Shown: one piece after another, positions 43,231 through 54,298 of the stretch
How the letters are laid out: each line of letters begins with the position of its first letter
How positions within the stretch are numbered: position 1 is the stretch's first letter
NCBI GenBank assembly: GCA_006386115.1
Contig: VFIW01000040.1
Location: forward strand, 1-64,000
Source: Globisporangium splendens
Taxonomy: Eukaryota; Oomycota; Peronosporomycetes; Pythiales; Pythiaceae
Direction of reading: 5' to 3'
DNA length: 64,000 nucleotides
Position numbers and translations under genes: made by a program
Notes under the pieces: generated by a model
Told to the model about the DNA's origin: nothing
Databases searched by the model: none
Seen by the model: only the letters and a program-made list of their open reading frames with translations

Positions 43231-44375
43231 CGAGCGACAAGAGAAGAAGATGGCGTCTGAGCCTTCGAACGCGCACGCACCCGGGCGCTGGTGGGAGAAG
43301 TGGGCGAATGCGCACAGCTTCGTTCCCACGGCTGACGGCGTCCTGATCCACTACGTGGACGTGGGTCCGCGCGACGCGCTGCCCGTCGTGCTCGTGCACG
43401 GGTGGCCCGACATGTGGTTCGGCTGGCGCCACCAGATCGAAGCGCTCTCGCCCAAGTACCGCCTCATCGTGCCTGGTATGAAGCAAAACAAATCGATTGC
43501 TAGTGGGTGTGAATGATCTTGTATGTGTAAATGTGCCATGTGGTTAATGCAGATATGCGCGGCTTTGGGCAAAGCTCGGCGCCAAGAGAGCTTGAGGCGT
43601 ATGGCGGCAAGAACGTCACGGGTGATTTCGCGGCACTCCTTGGTGTGTATGCTACGCTTTTACCGCTGTTACAGCTCTCGAATGCGGCAGCTAAGTTCTG
43701 TGGAAATGTGAAACTTTGAACCGTAGACGCGCTGGATATCGAGAAGGCGGTGTTTATCGGCCACGACTGGGGTGGCGCCATGGTCTGGCGCATGTGTCTG
43801 TACCACCCGCACCGCGTCTTGGCGGTCTGTGGCGTGTGCACGCCCTACACGCCGCCGCATGACAAGTACATCGATATCGATCTCGTCGTGAAGCTTGTGC
43901 CGCAGTTTGCGTACCAGAAAGTGCTCGCGGATGCCGAAAACACGGGCCAAGTCTTTGACTCGGCACCAAAGCGGTTCTTCACGGCCATGTTTCGTCGCAA
44001 CCGCGAGTTTGCCAAGGACGTCAAGCCGCTCGGGGTCGTGGCTATGATCAACGGTTTGAAAATCAAGGTGGAGCACCCAATGTACTCGAAGCGGTCGGTG
44101 CTGCTCTCGGAGGATGAACTGGACTACTATGTCGAGCAATACTCGCGCAACGGCTTTCACTCGACGTGCCACTACTACGGGACCCGCAAGATCGACTTTG
44201 AGAACGAAAAGAACCTGCCAAAGATCCTCCCGCACAAGACGCTGTTCATCGCTGCGGCAAACGACTCGGTGCTTCGTCCAGAGATGGCCAAGAAGATGCC
44301 GACCGTGATCCCGAACCTGCAAATGAAGCTCGTGAAAGACGCTGGCCACTGGGTTCTGTGGGAACAAAAAGAGCA
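43231..44375 (+). repeat. Inverted repeat 2, arm A (about 1.15 kb)
   Basis: Reverse complement of about 52100-53257, introns included. Coordinates of the two arms sum to about 96475. The ends pass into diverged but alignable sequence. Confidence 0.85.
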
Positions 44376-44451
44376 AGTGAATGCGCTTTTGGACGAGTGG
44401 CTGCAGACGATCGAGAAGCCAATCAACAACAAGCGACACGCGAAATTGTAA
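43250..44451 (+). CDS. Epoxide-hydrolase-like alpha/beta hydrolase 1
   Basis: Exons 43250-43475, 43553-43642 and 43727-44451, GT-AG introns, 346 residues. The fold and motifs match soluble epoxide hydrolases, which open epoxides to diols via an Asp ester. The oxyanion motif is HGWP (50-53), the nucleophile D119 in GHDWGG, and the predicted charge-relay pair is D285 (ANDS) and H313 (GHWVLW). Cap-domain substrate Tyr candidates are present (YYVEQYSRNGF, CHYYGTRK). The middle 90-base exon has the same length and phase in all four hydrolase genes here. It may act on lipid epoxides or xenobiotics; haloalkane dehalogenase-type chemistry is possible. Cytosolic, as no signal peptide is seen. Confidence 0.87.
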
Positions 44452-47400
44452 ATCAAAGGAAACACGCCACCCTGACTTGACCAAGGATAACCATGATGCT
44501 CTCATTGATGTTCTTCGATGCGGAGCAAGATGAGAAGGAAAACTGCATTGAAGCGGTGAAGAAAGGAAAGAAAAAAAGTTGCGCCAGTGTGGTTGCTCTG
44601 TATCGGTATCGAAAATTGTCGCATGTTCTGGTTTGTATTTTGTGTACTGCGTCTCAGTCGAGCACATCCAAAGCCAGAATCTGAATGGGAAAAATTTGCA
44701 GTCACCGAGTGGTGCAAGGATGTTTTCAAAGGTAAGCAGCTCCCCATATGCAATCCTCATTCTGTGAATCTTCGTTCGTGGGGAAACGTGTATAATCTAT
44801 CGTATGATACAGTGCGATTGCTGTGTGAAGAACGGGAAGTGGCCTGTAAGAAGAGCATCTAGTACTTCTGATGTGTCCACGCTTCATTGCCTTCCACAAA
44901 TCGGGTCGTCATTCACGGGAGGCGACATGTTTACACGTCGGATGCAGTCGTAGTTTGAGTAACCCGAAGTCCGGTTAAGTCCGATCTGTGCGACTGGGGA
45001 TCGATCGCAGTGCACCTATGGTTTCCCAGACCTCGATCATGTTCGATCATTTTCGCATCACCCCTCGTGCGAGATGGGACGAATGCTGGAGTTAACAGAA
45101 GCTAGAGGATTCGCTGAATACCAGCAGCACACTCATTTCCCATCCATGTGAAGCTGTTGACGATCTCAGAACCGCGCACCGCACACAAATGCCCAACCAA
45201 ACGTGCTTCAACCTGCAGTGCCATTGCTATGGCAGCGAGTGCCTCTCCTTACAACCCGGATGCATGGATAGGAGAGCATTATGATCACTGAACGCACACA
45301 ACCCCCAGCACCAAATTGGTGCTCTGCAAACAAACGTGCATCGTAAAGCTCGCGCATGAGCAGATCTTCATGGGAGAAACATTTGCCAAAGCACTGAATA
45401 TGAATGATAGCAGGAAACGAATTATCATCACAGTTTGCTGGGAAAGTCTGCTGCTGATTCACCCAAACTTCGTGCTGTACTTGGGTCGCTGTTGTCCATC
45501 GCAAGACGACAACTTTGGTGTGTCCACAACGAATATCACGCCGACTTGTCTCAAGGTGGACTGCCAACGAATGTACACTTTGGACAGCACACAATCCCCA
45601 GATCTCTGCGGATTTGTTAGATTCGATTACGCTCAGCGCAGTCAGCTAATTAAGAAATAGAAATTTCTATCTGCTTCCAGCGTCCCGCATGCGTGCAGGA
45701 ACATGCTGTCCCTGTGGTGGTGCTGGAGGAAGGAGGGAGAGTCGCTTGGTCATCGGCGCATGTGCCGTCACGTCGGGCAGGCACTCCAGACCGGGACGCG
45801 TAGCATATGTTCTTGAGTATGGACTGTCACGGCCCGCGGGCGTCGACTTCCAGGCTTGGAGAACGGTGAGGCGGCCAGACGGATGATCAACAAACGGTGG
45901 GCTGGAGGAGGGGGTTGGCGCCTCTAAGGCGGAGCCACAAAGGCGTCACCGGAGGGGGAGCTAACAGGGGTGCATGTGCTGCTTAACCACGTGCGCGCCG
46001 CCGGGTCGCCGCGCGTGTGTCGATGGATGGAACAGCTCCATCCAACCGAGAGGGAGTCACCCCAACCCGACCAGGATCTGCCTATCCTGTGAGGTGCAAT
46101 CATGTACGAATCATCGGCGCCTTTCTTAAGATGGGGCAGCAAATCGCAAAGAGCTTGGGGGCAAAGAGCCGAAAAACAAATATCTTGCATTCGCATTGCC
46201 GCCGAGCTCGAAATTCGAGCAATGGCAAATCTGACTGGATTGTGCAAAAAAGCAAGCAATTCCACCCCCAAGTTGCCACTCTGCACGCTCACGATCGCCC
46301 TAGTCGAACCTTGTGAGGACAAAAACGTTGAGGGATCCCTCAATATTTTGCCATCCCATCATGGCGGAGATCGTGTCCCAAACCGTTTTTGAAAGATTGT
46401 GAATTCTACAAAGCAAAAAGCGCGTTTCTTCAAGAAAAGAAAGACCACTTCAAGTCGTCTTTGCTCGACGCGTGTTTTCGAAGGATTTTCTTTTTCACAA
46501 GGGTGAAAAAGGTGGTGTCATAGGAAGAAGGGCTATCCACTGAGCTAAAAACCAAAGATCCAAAAGTCTCGGTCGTGGCGGATACTGTTGGGGAGAAACC
46601 AAATTCACTCTCACTGGAATATGGACCATATCCTACAATCCTTGTAAACTTTGTATGCTTGGTACTTGATCAAGGCTTGATCATGCGATTCAAGCCTCTG
46701 TTTACGTCAAGTTGCAGAAGAAAGTTAGGGCGAAGCTCAGAAGGACGTCCCCAGATCCCCATTTCTCATGATGACTGGTCAGTTCGTGCGTTTGCATCCA
46801 CGCCATGCATGCAGCCGCAATCAAGAGAGGCTGTTCCAGACGCTTCAAGGTGATCGGGCGGCGCTCATGTCTATAAACCAATTCTGCTGAAAAACAACGA
46901 CAACTGCAGCAAGCAAATCTGCGTTGCTCAAGATTCACTGGAAACCATGAGCTGCGCGTGGCGATCCACACATCCTCAGTGTCTACTCGATGCAAAATCA
47001 CCCCCTCGTATGCGCTAAGGCACGTGCATAAGATTTTATAGGAGGCCAAATGCTGACCACACCTGCTTTTATGCTTGTCCGATCATGTCGTGTCCACACA
47101 AGACCATCTGTGGTGAAACACAGCACTTTCGAAGATGCCGGGCTCCACGCGGATCGCCCTGAACGACGGGCAGCGACGGCTGATCGTTGAGAAACACACC
47201 AAGGTGCAGCGGAAGCTTTCAATAGATTGTGACAAGATGGTCGAATTTTTGCTTTCAGTGATGTGGTGGATATCCTGAGCAAATGCAATACAAATGGGCA
47301 TCAGTGATGGCGCATCACCTTTGTCCTTGCAAAGTGTCACGAGCGTAGTTGTAAACTGTGTAAGGCATTATGCTCTCATGGGTGATATTACATGGAGGGA

Positions 47401-48906
47401 AGCCTGTGCGAGAAATCACAAAATCGCGCAGCAAGGTCTGACAAAACAGCGACTTCAACGAGTTGCCGAACAGCAGCAACTGATTATTGCACGCAACGAA
47501 CGCTCCTGGCAACGAACGAATCCTCTGGCATTGGATGCGGCTAATCGCCATCACGTCGCGACGAACACGCGGTTCCTGGAAAACAGACTCTGGTCACCGA
47601 CTCTTCTTTTGGCCGCAGAGCTCGGTGTGTGTGTGTGTGCGTGATTCTCTCAGTTGTCCTCGCAGGGAACTAAACCGTGCCCCTTCAAAAGCACGGCCAA
47701 CCACGTAACAGAGAAAGCCTCCAAGTTGTCCTGCAGCTGTTGAACTTTTATTGTCGCTGTATATATTGACATACCACTGCATCCCAGAGTCCTTTACCGT
47801 TCCAGTTGTAATCTCCTTAACCTAAAGTTCCAAGCAGTCGGCTCGCCAAGAATTATCCATACACATGTGCAGGAGCCGCATCCAAGCCTCAGAAATCGCA
47901 CCAGGTGTTTTGATGTGATTACAGCCCCATGTACGATCACAATAATCATCCCACACCGTGCATTATTATCACACGATGCACTGGAATGCCAGTTTGTCCT
48001 ATTTGAATCAACCAGTTGCCTATCGTCCTGGACACATCTCGAGTCATTTGCGCCTGGATCTGTGGTTTACTGGTATTGGACAGCACTCGAGTTCACTGTG
48101 AATTGCAGCGCGGTCTATGTGACACAAGCGGCAAAACCAGATGGTGCGTGTCGTCCGCTTGCAGATCTCGGCGCAGAGCATCAGTGAGCAACTCAAGTTC
48201 GAATACAAACGTCCAATGGGTTTCGCCAGTAGCAAATCCTGAATTCGGAGCACGACCAGCTCAAAATATGACAAGGAATCGGTCGAAAGCACTGCTTGCT
48301 GCACTGCAGCAATCTGGTTGAAGTCGTGGTCAGATTTAGTGCTCCAAATGTATCGTTGAATTCTGTCGCAGTCACTCCAAACTTCAGATTTACAGAGCTG
48401 AAACTTGAGTTTAATATGGATTTGTGGTTTCCTGCACCGTTTTAAAATCGACACTTGGCTCTTACTTTTAGCTTAAAACTGAGCATACCGATTGCTGATG
48501 CTTTCTGGGTATATTCTAAAAACTACTTGATGTCCATCTAAGTTTCCCCAAATGTGAAATCGATTGCTAAATTTCTTCTTTTTGTCTGGTGTAAACGCAT
48601 CCAAAAGCAAGTTGTCGCCTCCCACGAAAGTGATGCAGACACAAACTACTCTCAAAGTTCGGCCTATTTCTCACTAAAAAGGACTGTAAATCGGGAAGTA
48701 ATAGCCTCTCATCATCCACTGTGTATGCTATGCACGAGGGAGGGATTACCATCCCGAGAGTCAGCCCATCCGTGAAATAGTGCTCCCGATTTCCATCTGG
48801 TGGGCGATGAAGAATGGCAAACGGGATATGTAGAGGAATCACCACTTTGTGTGTGGGTGAACACTTCTCTGTGGGTGTCGTTGATGTGTGAGGATAGCTC
48901 GGGAAC
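44452..48906. other. Long region without a recognisable gene
   Basis: About 4.5 kb. Contents I can point to: an unusually GC-rich block at about 45680-46110, a perfect 16-base palindrome at 46328-46343 (TTGAGGGATCCCTCAA), and a hairpin at 46490-46511. There is also a tRNA-D-arm-like TAGCTCAGTGG on the minus strand near 46540-46550 and a GT microsatellite near 47623. Several open frames of 60-139 codons occur without domain or splice support. Decayed transposable-element sequence is a plausible filling, but I found no reverse transcriptase or transposase. Confidence 0.4.
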
Positions 48907-48924
48907 GTCCATTCCGCAATTTGC
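48907..48924 (+). promoter_or_regulatory. Oomycete-type initiator of the acidic repeat protein
   Basis: GTCCATTCCGCAATTTGC, 45 bases before the ATG at 48969, fits the CATTYYNCAATTT initiator core well. Confidence 0.55.
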
Positions 48925-48968
48925 TCCAAAGTTCTCCCTTCTTTCTCGCCCCCTTATCCTCCCCGATC

Positions 48969-50564
48969 ATGAACATCCGCGGTGTGATTTCGCTGCTGGC
49001 AGCCGTCGTAGCCGTGACGTCAGTCTCGGTCGTGCGCGCCGACGACCCGTCGAGCACTGAGAGCTTCGACTTGGACGTGGCCAACAACTCGACCGAGACG
49101 GAGAACTACAGCACATTGACTGACGAGATCCTCCCCAAGAGCGGTCCGGAAGACGATGATGTTCCCCAGGTGGACAGCGAGGCCGTCGACACGACGCCTG
49201 AGGAGCGCTCCAACGACGACGAAGACGCCGCCCCAGAATACCTCGACTACGACGAGGTTGACCACACGGACGACGTGACTGGAGCTGATGCCGATGATGA
49301 GACCACTGAAGCCACCGCTGACGATGTTCAGGAGAACGCCGAAACCCCAGAAAGCGAGGAAGTTGGTGCTGATGCGGACGAGGAGGTTGGTGCTGATGCC
49401 GACGCTGAGACCACTGAAGCCACTGAGGATGATGTTCAGGAGTACCGTGAGGCTCCTGAGAGTGACGAGGAGGTTGGTGCTGATGCTGACGCTGAGACCA
49501 CTGAAGCCACCGAGGATGATGTTCAGGAGTACCGTGAGGCACCTGAGAGTGACGAGGAAGTTGGTGCTGATGCCGATGCTGAAGCCGCTGAACCTTCTTC
49601 GGAGGATGTTCAGGAGTACGCCGAGAACCCTACCGATGCCGATGAGGAAGCTACTCGCCGTCTCGCCGACGACGAGACCGCTGATGTGTCGTCGGAGGAC
49701 GTGCAGGAGTACGCTGAGAACCCAAGCGACGAGGAGGTTGGTGCTGATGCCGACGCTGAGACCACTGAAGCCACTGAGGATGATGTTCAGGAGTACCGTG
49801 AGGCTCCTGAGAGTGACGAGGAAGTTGGTGCTGATGCCGACGCTGAGACCACTGAAGCTACCGAGGATGATGTTCAGGAGTACCGTGAGGCTCCTGAGAG
49901 TGACGAGGAGGTTGGTGCTGATGCTGACGCTGAGACCACTGAAGCCACCGAGGATGATGTTCAGGAGTACCGTGAGGCACCTGAGAGTGACGAGGAAGTT
50001 GGTGCTGATGCCGATGCTGAAGCCGCTGAACCTTCTTCGGAGGATGTTCAGGAGTACGCCGAGAACCCTACCGATGCCGATGAGGAAGCTACTCGCCGTC
50101 TCGCCGACGACGAGACCGCTGATGTGTCGTCGGAGGACGTGCAGGAGTACGCTGAGAACCCAAGCGACGAGGAGGTTGGTGCTGATGCCGACGCTGAGAC
50201 CACTGAAGCCACTGAGGATGATGTTCAGGAGTACCGTGAGGCTCCTGAGAGTGACGAGGAAGTTGGTGCTGATGCCGACGCTGAGACCACTGAAGCTACC
50301 GAGGATGATGTTCAGGAGTACCGTGAGGCTCCTGAGAGTGACGAGGAGGTTGGTGCTGATGCTGACGCTGAGACCACTGAAGCCACCGAGGATGATGTTC
50401 AGGAGTACCGTGAGGCACCTGAGAGTGACGAGGAAGTTGGTGCTGATGCCGATGCTGAGACCACTGAACCTACTTCGGAGGACGTCAAGGAATACGTTGA
50501 AGGCCCAGACAGCGAAGCCGACTTCGCTAAGGAAGGTGAAAGCACGGAAACCAACCAAGATTAA
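48969..50564 (+). CDS. Secreted acidic repeat protein
   Basis: 531 residues from the ATG at 48969, which begins a good signal peptide (NIRGVISLLAAVVAVTSVSV, cut near VRA-DD). The rest is very rich in Asp, Glu, Ala and Thr. A unit of about 29 residues (starts EVGADADAETTEATEDD, ends EYREAPESDE) recurs about eight times, alternating with variant units ending in VQEYAENP. A larger 146-residue block (438 bases) is tandemly duplicated, first around 49300-49740, then to 50170, then in part to 50460. Two other frames are open across the repeats only because of the biased codons. Likely an extracellular or wall-associated anionic protein (for example ion binding); no family recognised. Confidence 0.75.
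   Translation: MNIRGVISLLAAVVAVTSVSVVRADDPSSTESFDLDVANNSTETENYSTLTDEILPKSGPEDDDVPQVDSEAVDTTPEERSNDDEDAAPEYLDYDEVDHTDDVTGADADDETTEATADDVQENAETPESEEVGADADEEVGADADAETTEATEDDVQEYREAPESDEEVGADADAETTEATEDDVQEYREAPESDEEVGADADAEAAEPSSEDVQEYAENPTDADEEATRRLADDETADVSSEDVQEYAENPSDEEVGADADAETTEATEDDVQEYREAPESDEEVGADADAETTEATEDDVQEYREAPESDEEVGADADAETTEATEDDVQEYREAPESDEEVGADADAEAAEPSSEDVQEYAENPTDADEEATRRLADDETADVSSEDVQEYAENPSDEEVGADADAETTEATEDDVQEYREAPESDEEVGADADAETTEATEDDVQEYREAPESDEEVGADADAETTEATEDDVQEYREAPESDEEVGADADAETTEPTSEDVKEYVEGPDSEADFAKEGESTETNQD
49283..50460 (+). repeat. 438-bp tandem repeat inside the acidic protein gene
   Basis: The stretch beginning CCCAAGCGACGAGGAGG at 49721 recurs at 50159, exactly 438 bases later, with near-perfect identity between. 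Within it are smaller 87-base units. The period is a multiple of three, so the frame is kept. Confidence 0.8.
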
Positions 50565-51704
50565 GTACATCAGTCTAAAGTGAAGAATGCTGTGTTTTTT
50601 GGGATGGTCTAACGAGGCTTTGCATAATATATCATTCAGCATCCATTTGAGGAGCTGCTGTAATAAAAGTAATGGAATTTGCGTGTTAACCTTTCAGTTG
50701 TTCGTCTTTGGATTTGTATTCCTTCAGGGAAAAGAACAAGTTGTTGAGACTGAGAAGAGCTGTAAATATTTGTTGCGCATCTTCATAATAATTGAAAGCA
50801 GACCGAATGGTTTGGGGTATGTCATAGATCTCGCTCCAACTGAAAGCGACCACTGCGGAGAGCCCCGAGAGATCCTCCGCAGTGCGCAGCCAGGCAGAGC
50901 GCTTGATTTTGTTCTAGGCAACAAGTAGCGCTAGCAACCAACGGAGGAGGAATGGTGTGCTAGAGACTCTAGAGAATGCAGCCAGGGATACAGAGACACA
51001 CAGAACGCGTTCCTACTCACTACACACATGCATCTAACAAAGGAATCGGTGAAATCAGCAATCTCATGTAGAATTTTGCTCCTCCATGGTTCGAATTGCT
51101 CGTCAGGGAGCGGAAGACAAGTTAGCATCATTTTCAACCACCAAAGCACACACACACTACAGTACACATACAGCTCTCTATTGTAAGCTCATCAGCGCAA
51201 TTGCAACGGCTCGAGCACTTCAGGTGCCAACGCTTGAGCACTACGAAGGCAGAAATGCCGAATGAGGAGCTCCTTGCGTCGACCTGTTCTTCTCTCGAAG
51301 AAACGGTTTCGCATCGCTCACTGCCACTGATCCAGAGCGCAGTAAGCGACGCATTAATAGTTCATTTCGTTTTGCACGGTACCTCTGTGTACTGTTGTTT
51401 GTCGAATAGAGGTGTGTACATTGAAGGGAAGTTTGATTCAGTTTAATGCCGGTTTTGAGTGGTACACTCCACTCGGTGTCTGAAACAAATAGAGATTGAT
51501 CGATATTTTGTCAAGCACTGATGAAATAGTAGACCGGATTTGTACCGAGAGACGAGTGGATGGAGGGGTGTGCAGCAGGACTAAGATGGGTACAAACTCT
51601 ATGACATGTGAAGGAATCGAGTGACATGGTTGCTCGGATCCCAAATGCAGTGACTCTTCTCCTGTCTGCGGCAATTCCTCACCACCTGAAATAGACTCTG
51701 GTTG
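50565..51704. other. Intergenic
   Basis: About 1.1 kb after the acidic protein gene. I see no gene, RNA or clear repeat. Confidence 0.45.
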
Positions 51705-51893
51705 CTGTCCACCTTGGGCAGCATCGTCGTGCCCTGTATACGGGCTCGTTGCCGCTGTCGTTTGCTTCACTGCGTCTCGGTAGCGTGCCTGCTGCGCAAC
51801 AAATTTACAGGGAATGAGCCATCTTTTCGACATGCACGAGACCCAACGTAACCTCGAAGGTTTTGCCAGTCGCTTCCTCGCCCAAATTGCCCC
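51705..51893 (-). pseudogene. Possible decayed C-terminal fragment of an RBR-like gene
   Basis: The minus-strand frame reads WARKRLAKPSRLRW then QQARYRDAVKQTTAATSPYT. This resembles the end of RBR-like gene 2 (WTRNFRRSAQK then RRYRAATKQTTSPDTG) in order and spacing. No RING or IBR Cys clusters remain. It abuts the end of hydrolase copy 2. The resemblance is short and could be chance. Confidence 0.3.
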
Positions 51894-51894
51894 C

Positions 51895-53222
51895 CTAAGC
51901 ACCAAAGCAACAACATCGAATAAAAGAACGTATTTTTTGAAACGCCAACAACCTTGGTGGGAAATTTGAATTGATTGTTAATCGGTATACCAAAATGAAG
52001 ACTAAGCTATCAATGCTTAAATCGAGATTCGTACTTAGTTTCGTAAGACTCATCTTGTTTGTTGTGGTCTCAAGTAAGCTGTGAAGGAGAAAAATGCATT
52101 GTTCCTTTAGTTCCCACAGAACCCAGTGGCCAGCGTCTTTCACGAGCTTCATTTGCAGGTTCGGGATCACGGTCGGCATCTTCTTGGCCATCTCTGGACG
52201 AAGCACCGAGTCGTTTGCCGCAGCGATGAACAGCGTCTTGTGCGGGAGGATCTTTGGCAGGTTCTTTTCGTTCTCAAAGTCGATCTTGCGGGTCCCGTAG
52301 TAGTGGCACGTCGAGTGAAAGCCGTTGCGCGAGTATTGCTCGACATAGTAGTCCAGTTCATCCTCCGAGAGCAGCACCGACCGCTTCGAGTACATTGGGT
52401 GCTCCACCTTGATTTTCAAACCGTTGATCATAGCCACGACCCCGAGCGGCTTGACGTCCTTGGCAAACTCGCGGTTGCGACGAAACATGGCCGTGAAGAA
52501 CCGCTTTGGTGCCGAGTCAAAGACTTGGCCCGTGTTTTCGGCATCCGCGAGCACTTTCTGGTACGCAAACTGCGGCACAAGCTTCACGACGAGATCGATA
52601 TCGATGTACTTGTCATGCGGCGGCGTGTAGGGCGTGCACACGCCACAGACCGCCAAGACGCGGTGCGGGTGGTACAGACACATGCGCCAGACCATGGCGC
52701 CACCCCAGTCGTGGCCGATAAACACCGCCTTCTCGATATCCAGCGCGTCTACGGTTCAAAGTTTCACATTTCCACAGAACTTAGCTGCCGCATTCGAGAG
52801 CTGTAACAGCGGTAAAAGCGTAGCATACACACCAAGGAGTGCCGCGAAATCACCCGTGACGTTCTTGCCGCCATACGCCTCAAGCTCTCTTGGCGCCGAG
52901 CTTTGCCCAAAGCCGCGCATATCTGCATTAACCACATGGCACATTTACACATACAAGATCATTCACACCCACTAGCAATCGATTTGTTTTGCTTCATACC
53001 AGGCACGATGAGGCGGTACTTGGGCGAGAGCGCTTCGATCTGGTGGCGCCAGCCGAACCACATGTCGGGCCACCCGTGCACGAGCACGACGGGCAGCGCG
53101 TCGCGCGGACCCACGTCCACGTAGTGGATCAGGACGCCGTCAGCCGTGGGAACGAAGCTGTGCGCATTCGCCCACTTCTCCCACCAGCGCCCGGGTGCGT
53201 GCGCGTTCGAAGGCTCAGACAC
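51895..53222 (-). pseudogene. Epoxide-hydrolase-like alpha/beta hydrolase 2 (inverted copy, start codon lost)
   Basis: Inverted copy of the gene at 43250 with the same exons (53222-53000, 52922-52833, 52748-51895) and identical introns. HGWP, the GHDWGG nucleophile motif and GHWVLWE are all intact. Two differences matter. The ATG of copy 1 (AAGATGGCGTCTGAG) is replaced by AAGTAAGAAATAAGGTGTCTGAG, so only a GTG remains at the start. After WVLWELKEQ the sequence departs and reads into a longer, unrelated-looking tail of about 65 residues. That tail still aligns weakly with the copy 1 end. Either a pseudogene or a gene using a non-ATG or upstream-exon start; the catalytic core is unbroken. Confidence 0.65.
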
Positions 53223-53257
53223 CTTATTTCTTACTTCTTCTCTTCGCTTGTCGCTCG
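52100..53257 (-). repeat. Inverted repeat 2, arm B (about 1.15 kb)
   Basis: Reverse-complement copy of 43231-44375, including both introns. The spacer to arm A is about 7.7 kb and contains the acidic repeat protein gene. Confidence 0.85.
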
Positions 53258-54276
53258 AGCACGCGGATTTGAGAATAAAAGACCTGTCGCTGACAGCAAC
53301 AGCCCTTCTATAGCGACTTGTTATGCATGAAGTGAACGGTGTTCTACACCGGATTCGATTCGTTTAGCATGTTGCAGTTGCGGTAAAGTGTAAGCACTGT
53401 TCGTTTCATCTCAAGACGCTTTGGTGCCCACATCGGCAGGATCCTGGTCGAAATTCTGCCACACCGCTGTGCCCGGCACGCTAGCAACCATAGAAGTTGC
53501 CTAATTGCACAAACTTCCGTTCTTGTGTGCACAGGATTTGATGCAAAGCGGGGCTGATTCGCCTTGACGCATGGTGACAAAAAGCTCCAGGATCGTCCTC
53601 GTCATCGCAGCGGAAGGCGAACTGCTCAGCATCAACTTGGAGACTTCCCTTTTTGATGATGCTGGGTTTGCTGCCACTCAGCAAATCTGTGGAATTCGCT
53701 CCTGGGATTTACGTCCTTGCGCGTTCACGCTCCATTTTAGCGTCAATCGCATCTGCAACAGCCATCTTCTGGACGATTGACGGAGTCACTCGGGGCACCA
53801 TAGATGCGTGAAATGACTGCACCTCTCACATGTACTTTGCTTGCGATCGGTATCAGCAGGGCATTGGATTAAGCTATCTTAATTACATAGATTACGATGA
53901 AAAGAGTAGGCAGAGTTAACAGGATATAATACTTGAAAGGGTTGGCTGAGGTGACCGTGTCGCATATTGGTCAACTGTTTCGTCAGCGTTTAGTCAGCAC
54001 ATCCAACAGGAGCTGGCACGCTCCGCAAACCTTCTTTACATCGACATGCTCACAAAATATACATTTGAACAGACACGATTATATAGAGGTAAAGTAACAA
54101 CCAATAGTCAGTGCGAACATTACGCATACTCTGTTTACAGAAAATATTAGCTATTACAGTCTCAGTGCATAAAGGATGATCGGGATCAGCCCTGCACTTG
54201 TGTCAGCAGCGCTGCTCCTCTAACGCTGCGCATCAAATCGCCGCCAGCATGCGGCGCGTTCGCCCTCCGTCCATGG
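53258..54276. other. Intergenic between divergent hydrolase genes
   Basis: About 1 kb. The first 30-40 bases are diverged homologues of the leader of hydrolase 1 (ATTCTCAAATCC against ATTCTCAGATCC). Nothing else recognised. Confidence 0.45.
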
Positions 54277-54295
54277 CGTCATTCCTGAATCTGCC
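54277..54295 (+). promoter_or_regulatory. Initiator-like element of hydrolase 3
   Basis: CGTCATTCCTGAATCTGCC immediately precedes the ATG at 54299 and fits the oomycete initiator loosely. It is so close to the ATG that the transcript would have almost no leader. Confidence 0.4.
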
Positions 54296-54298
54296 ACG

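Noticed and set aside
43669..44760. 363-codon minus-strand frame opposite hydrolase 1
   Set aside because: It recurs identically opposite hydrolase 2 only because the two genes are copies, and it crosses introns of the real gene.
49020..50642. 540-codon minus-strand frame with Leu/Ile/Ser-rich repeats opposite the acidic protein
   Set aside because: Its repeats are the mirror of the Asp/Glu/Ala/Thr codons of the plus-strand gene, which has a signal peptide and an initiator. The other plus frame (49288-50583) is open for the same reason.
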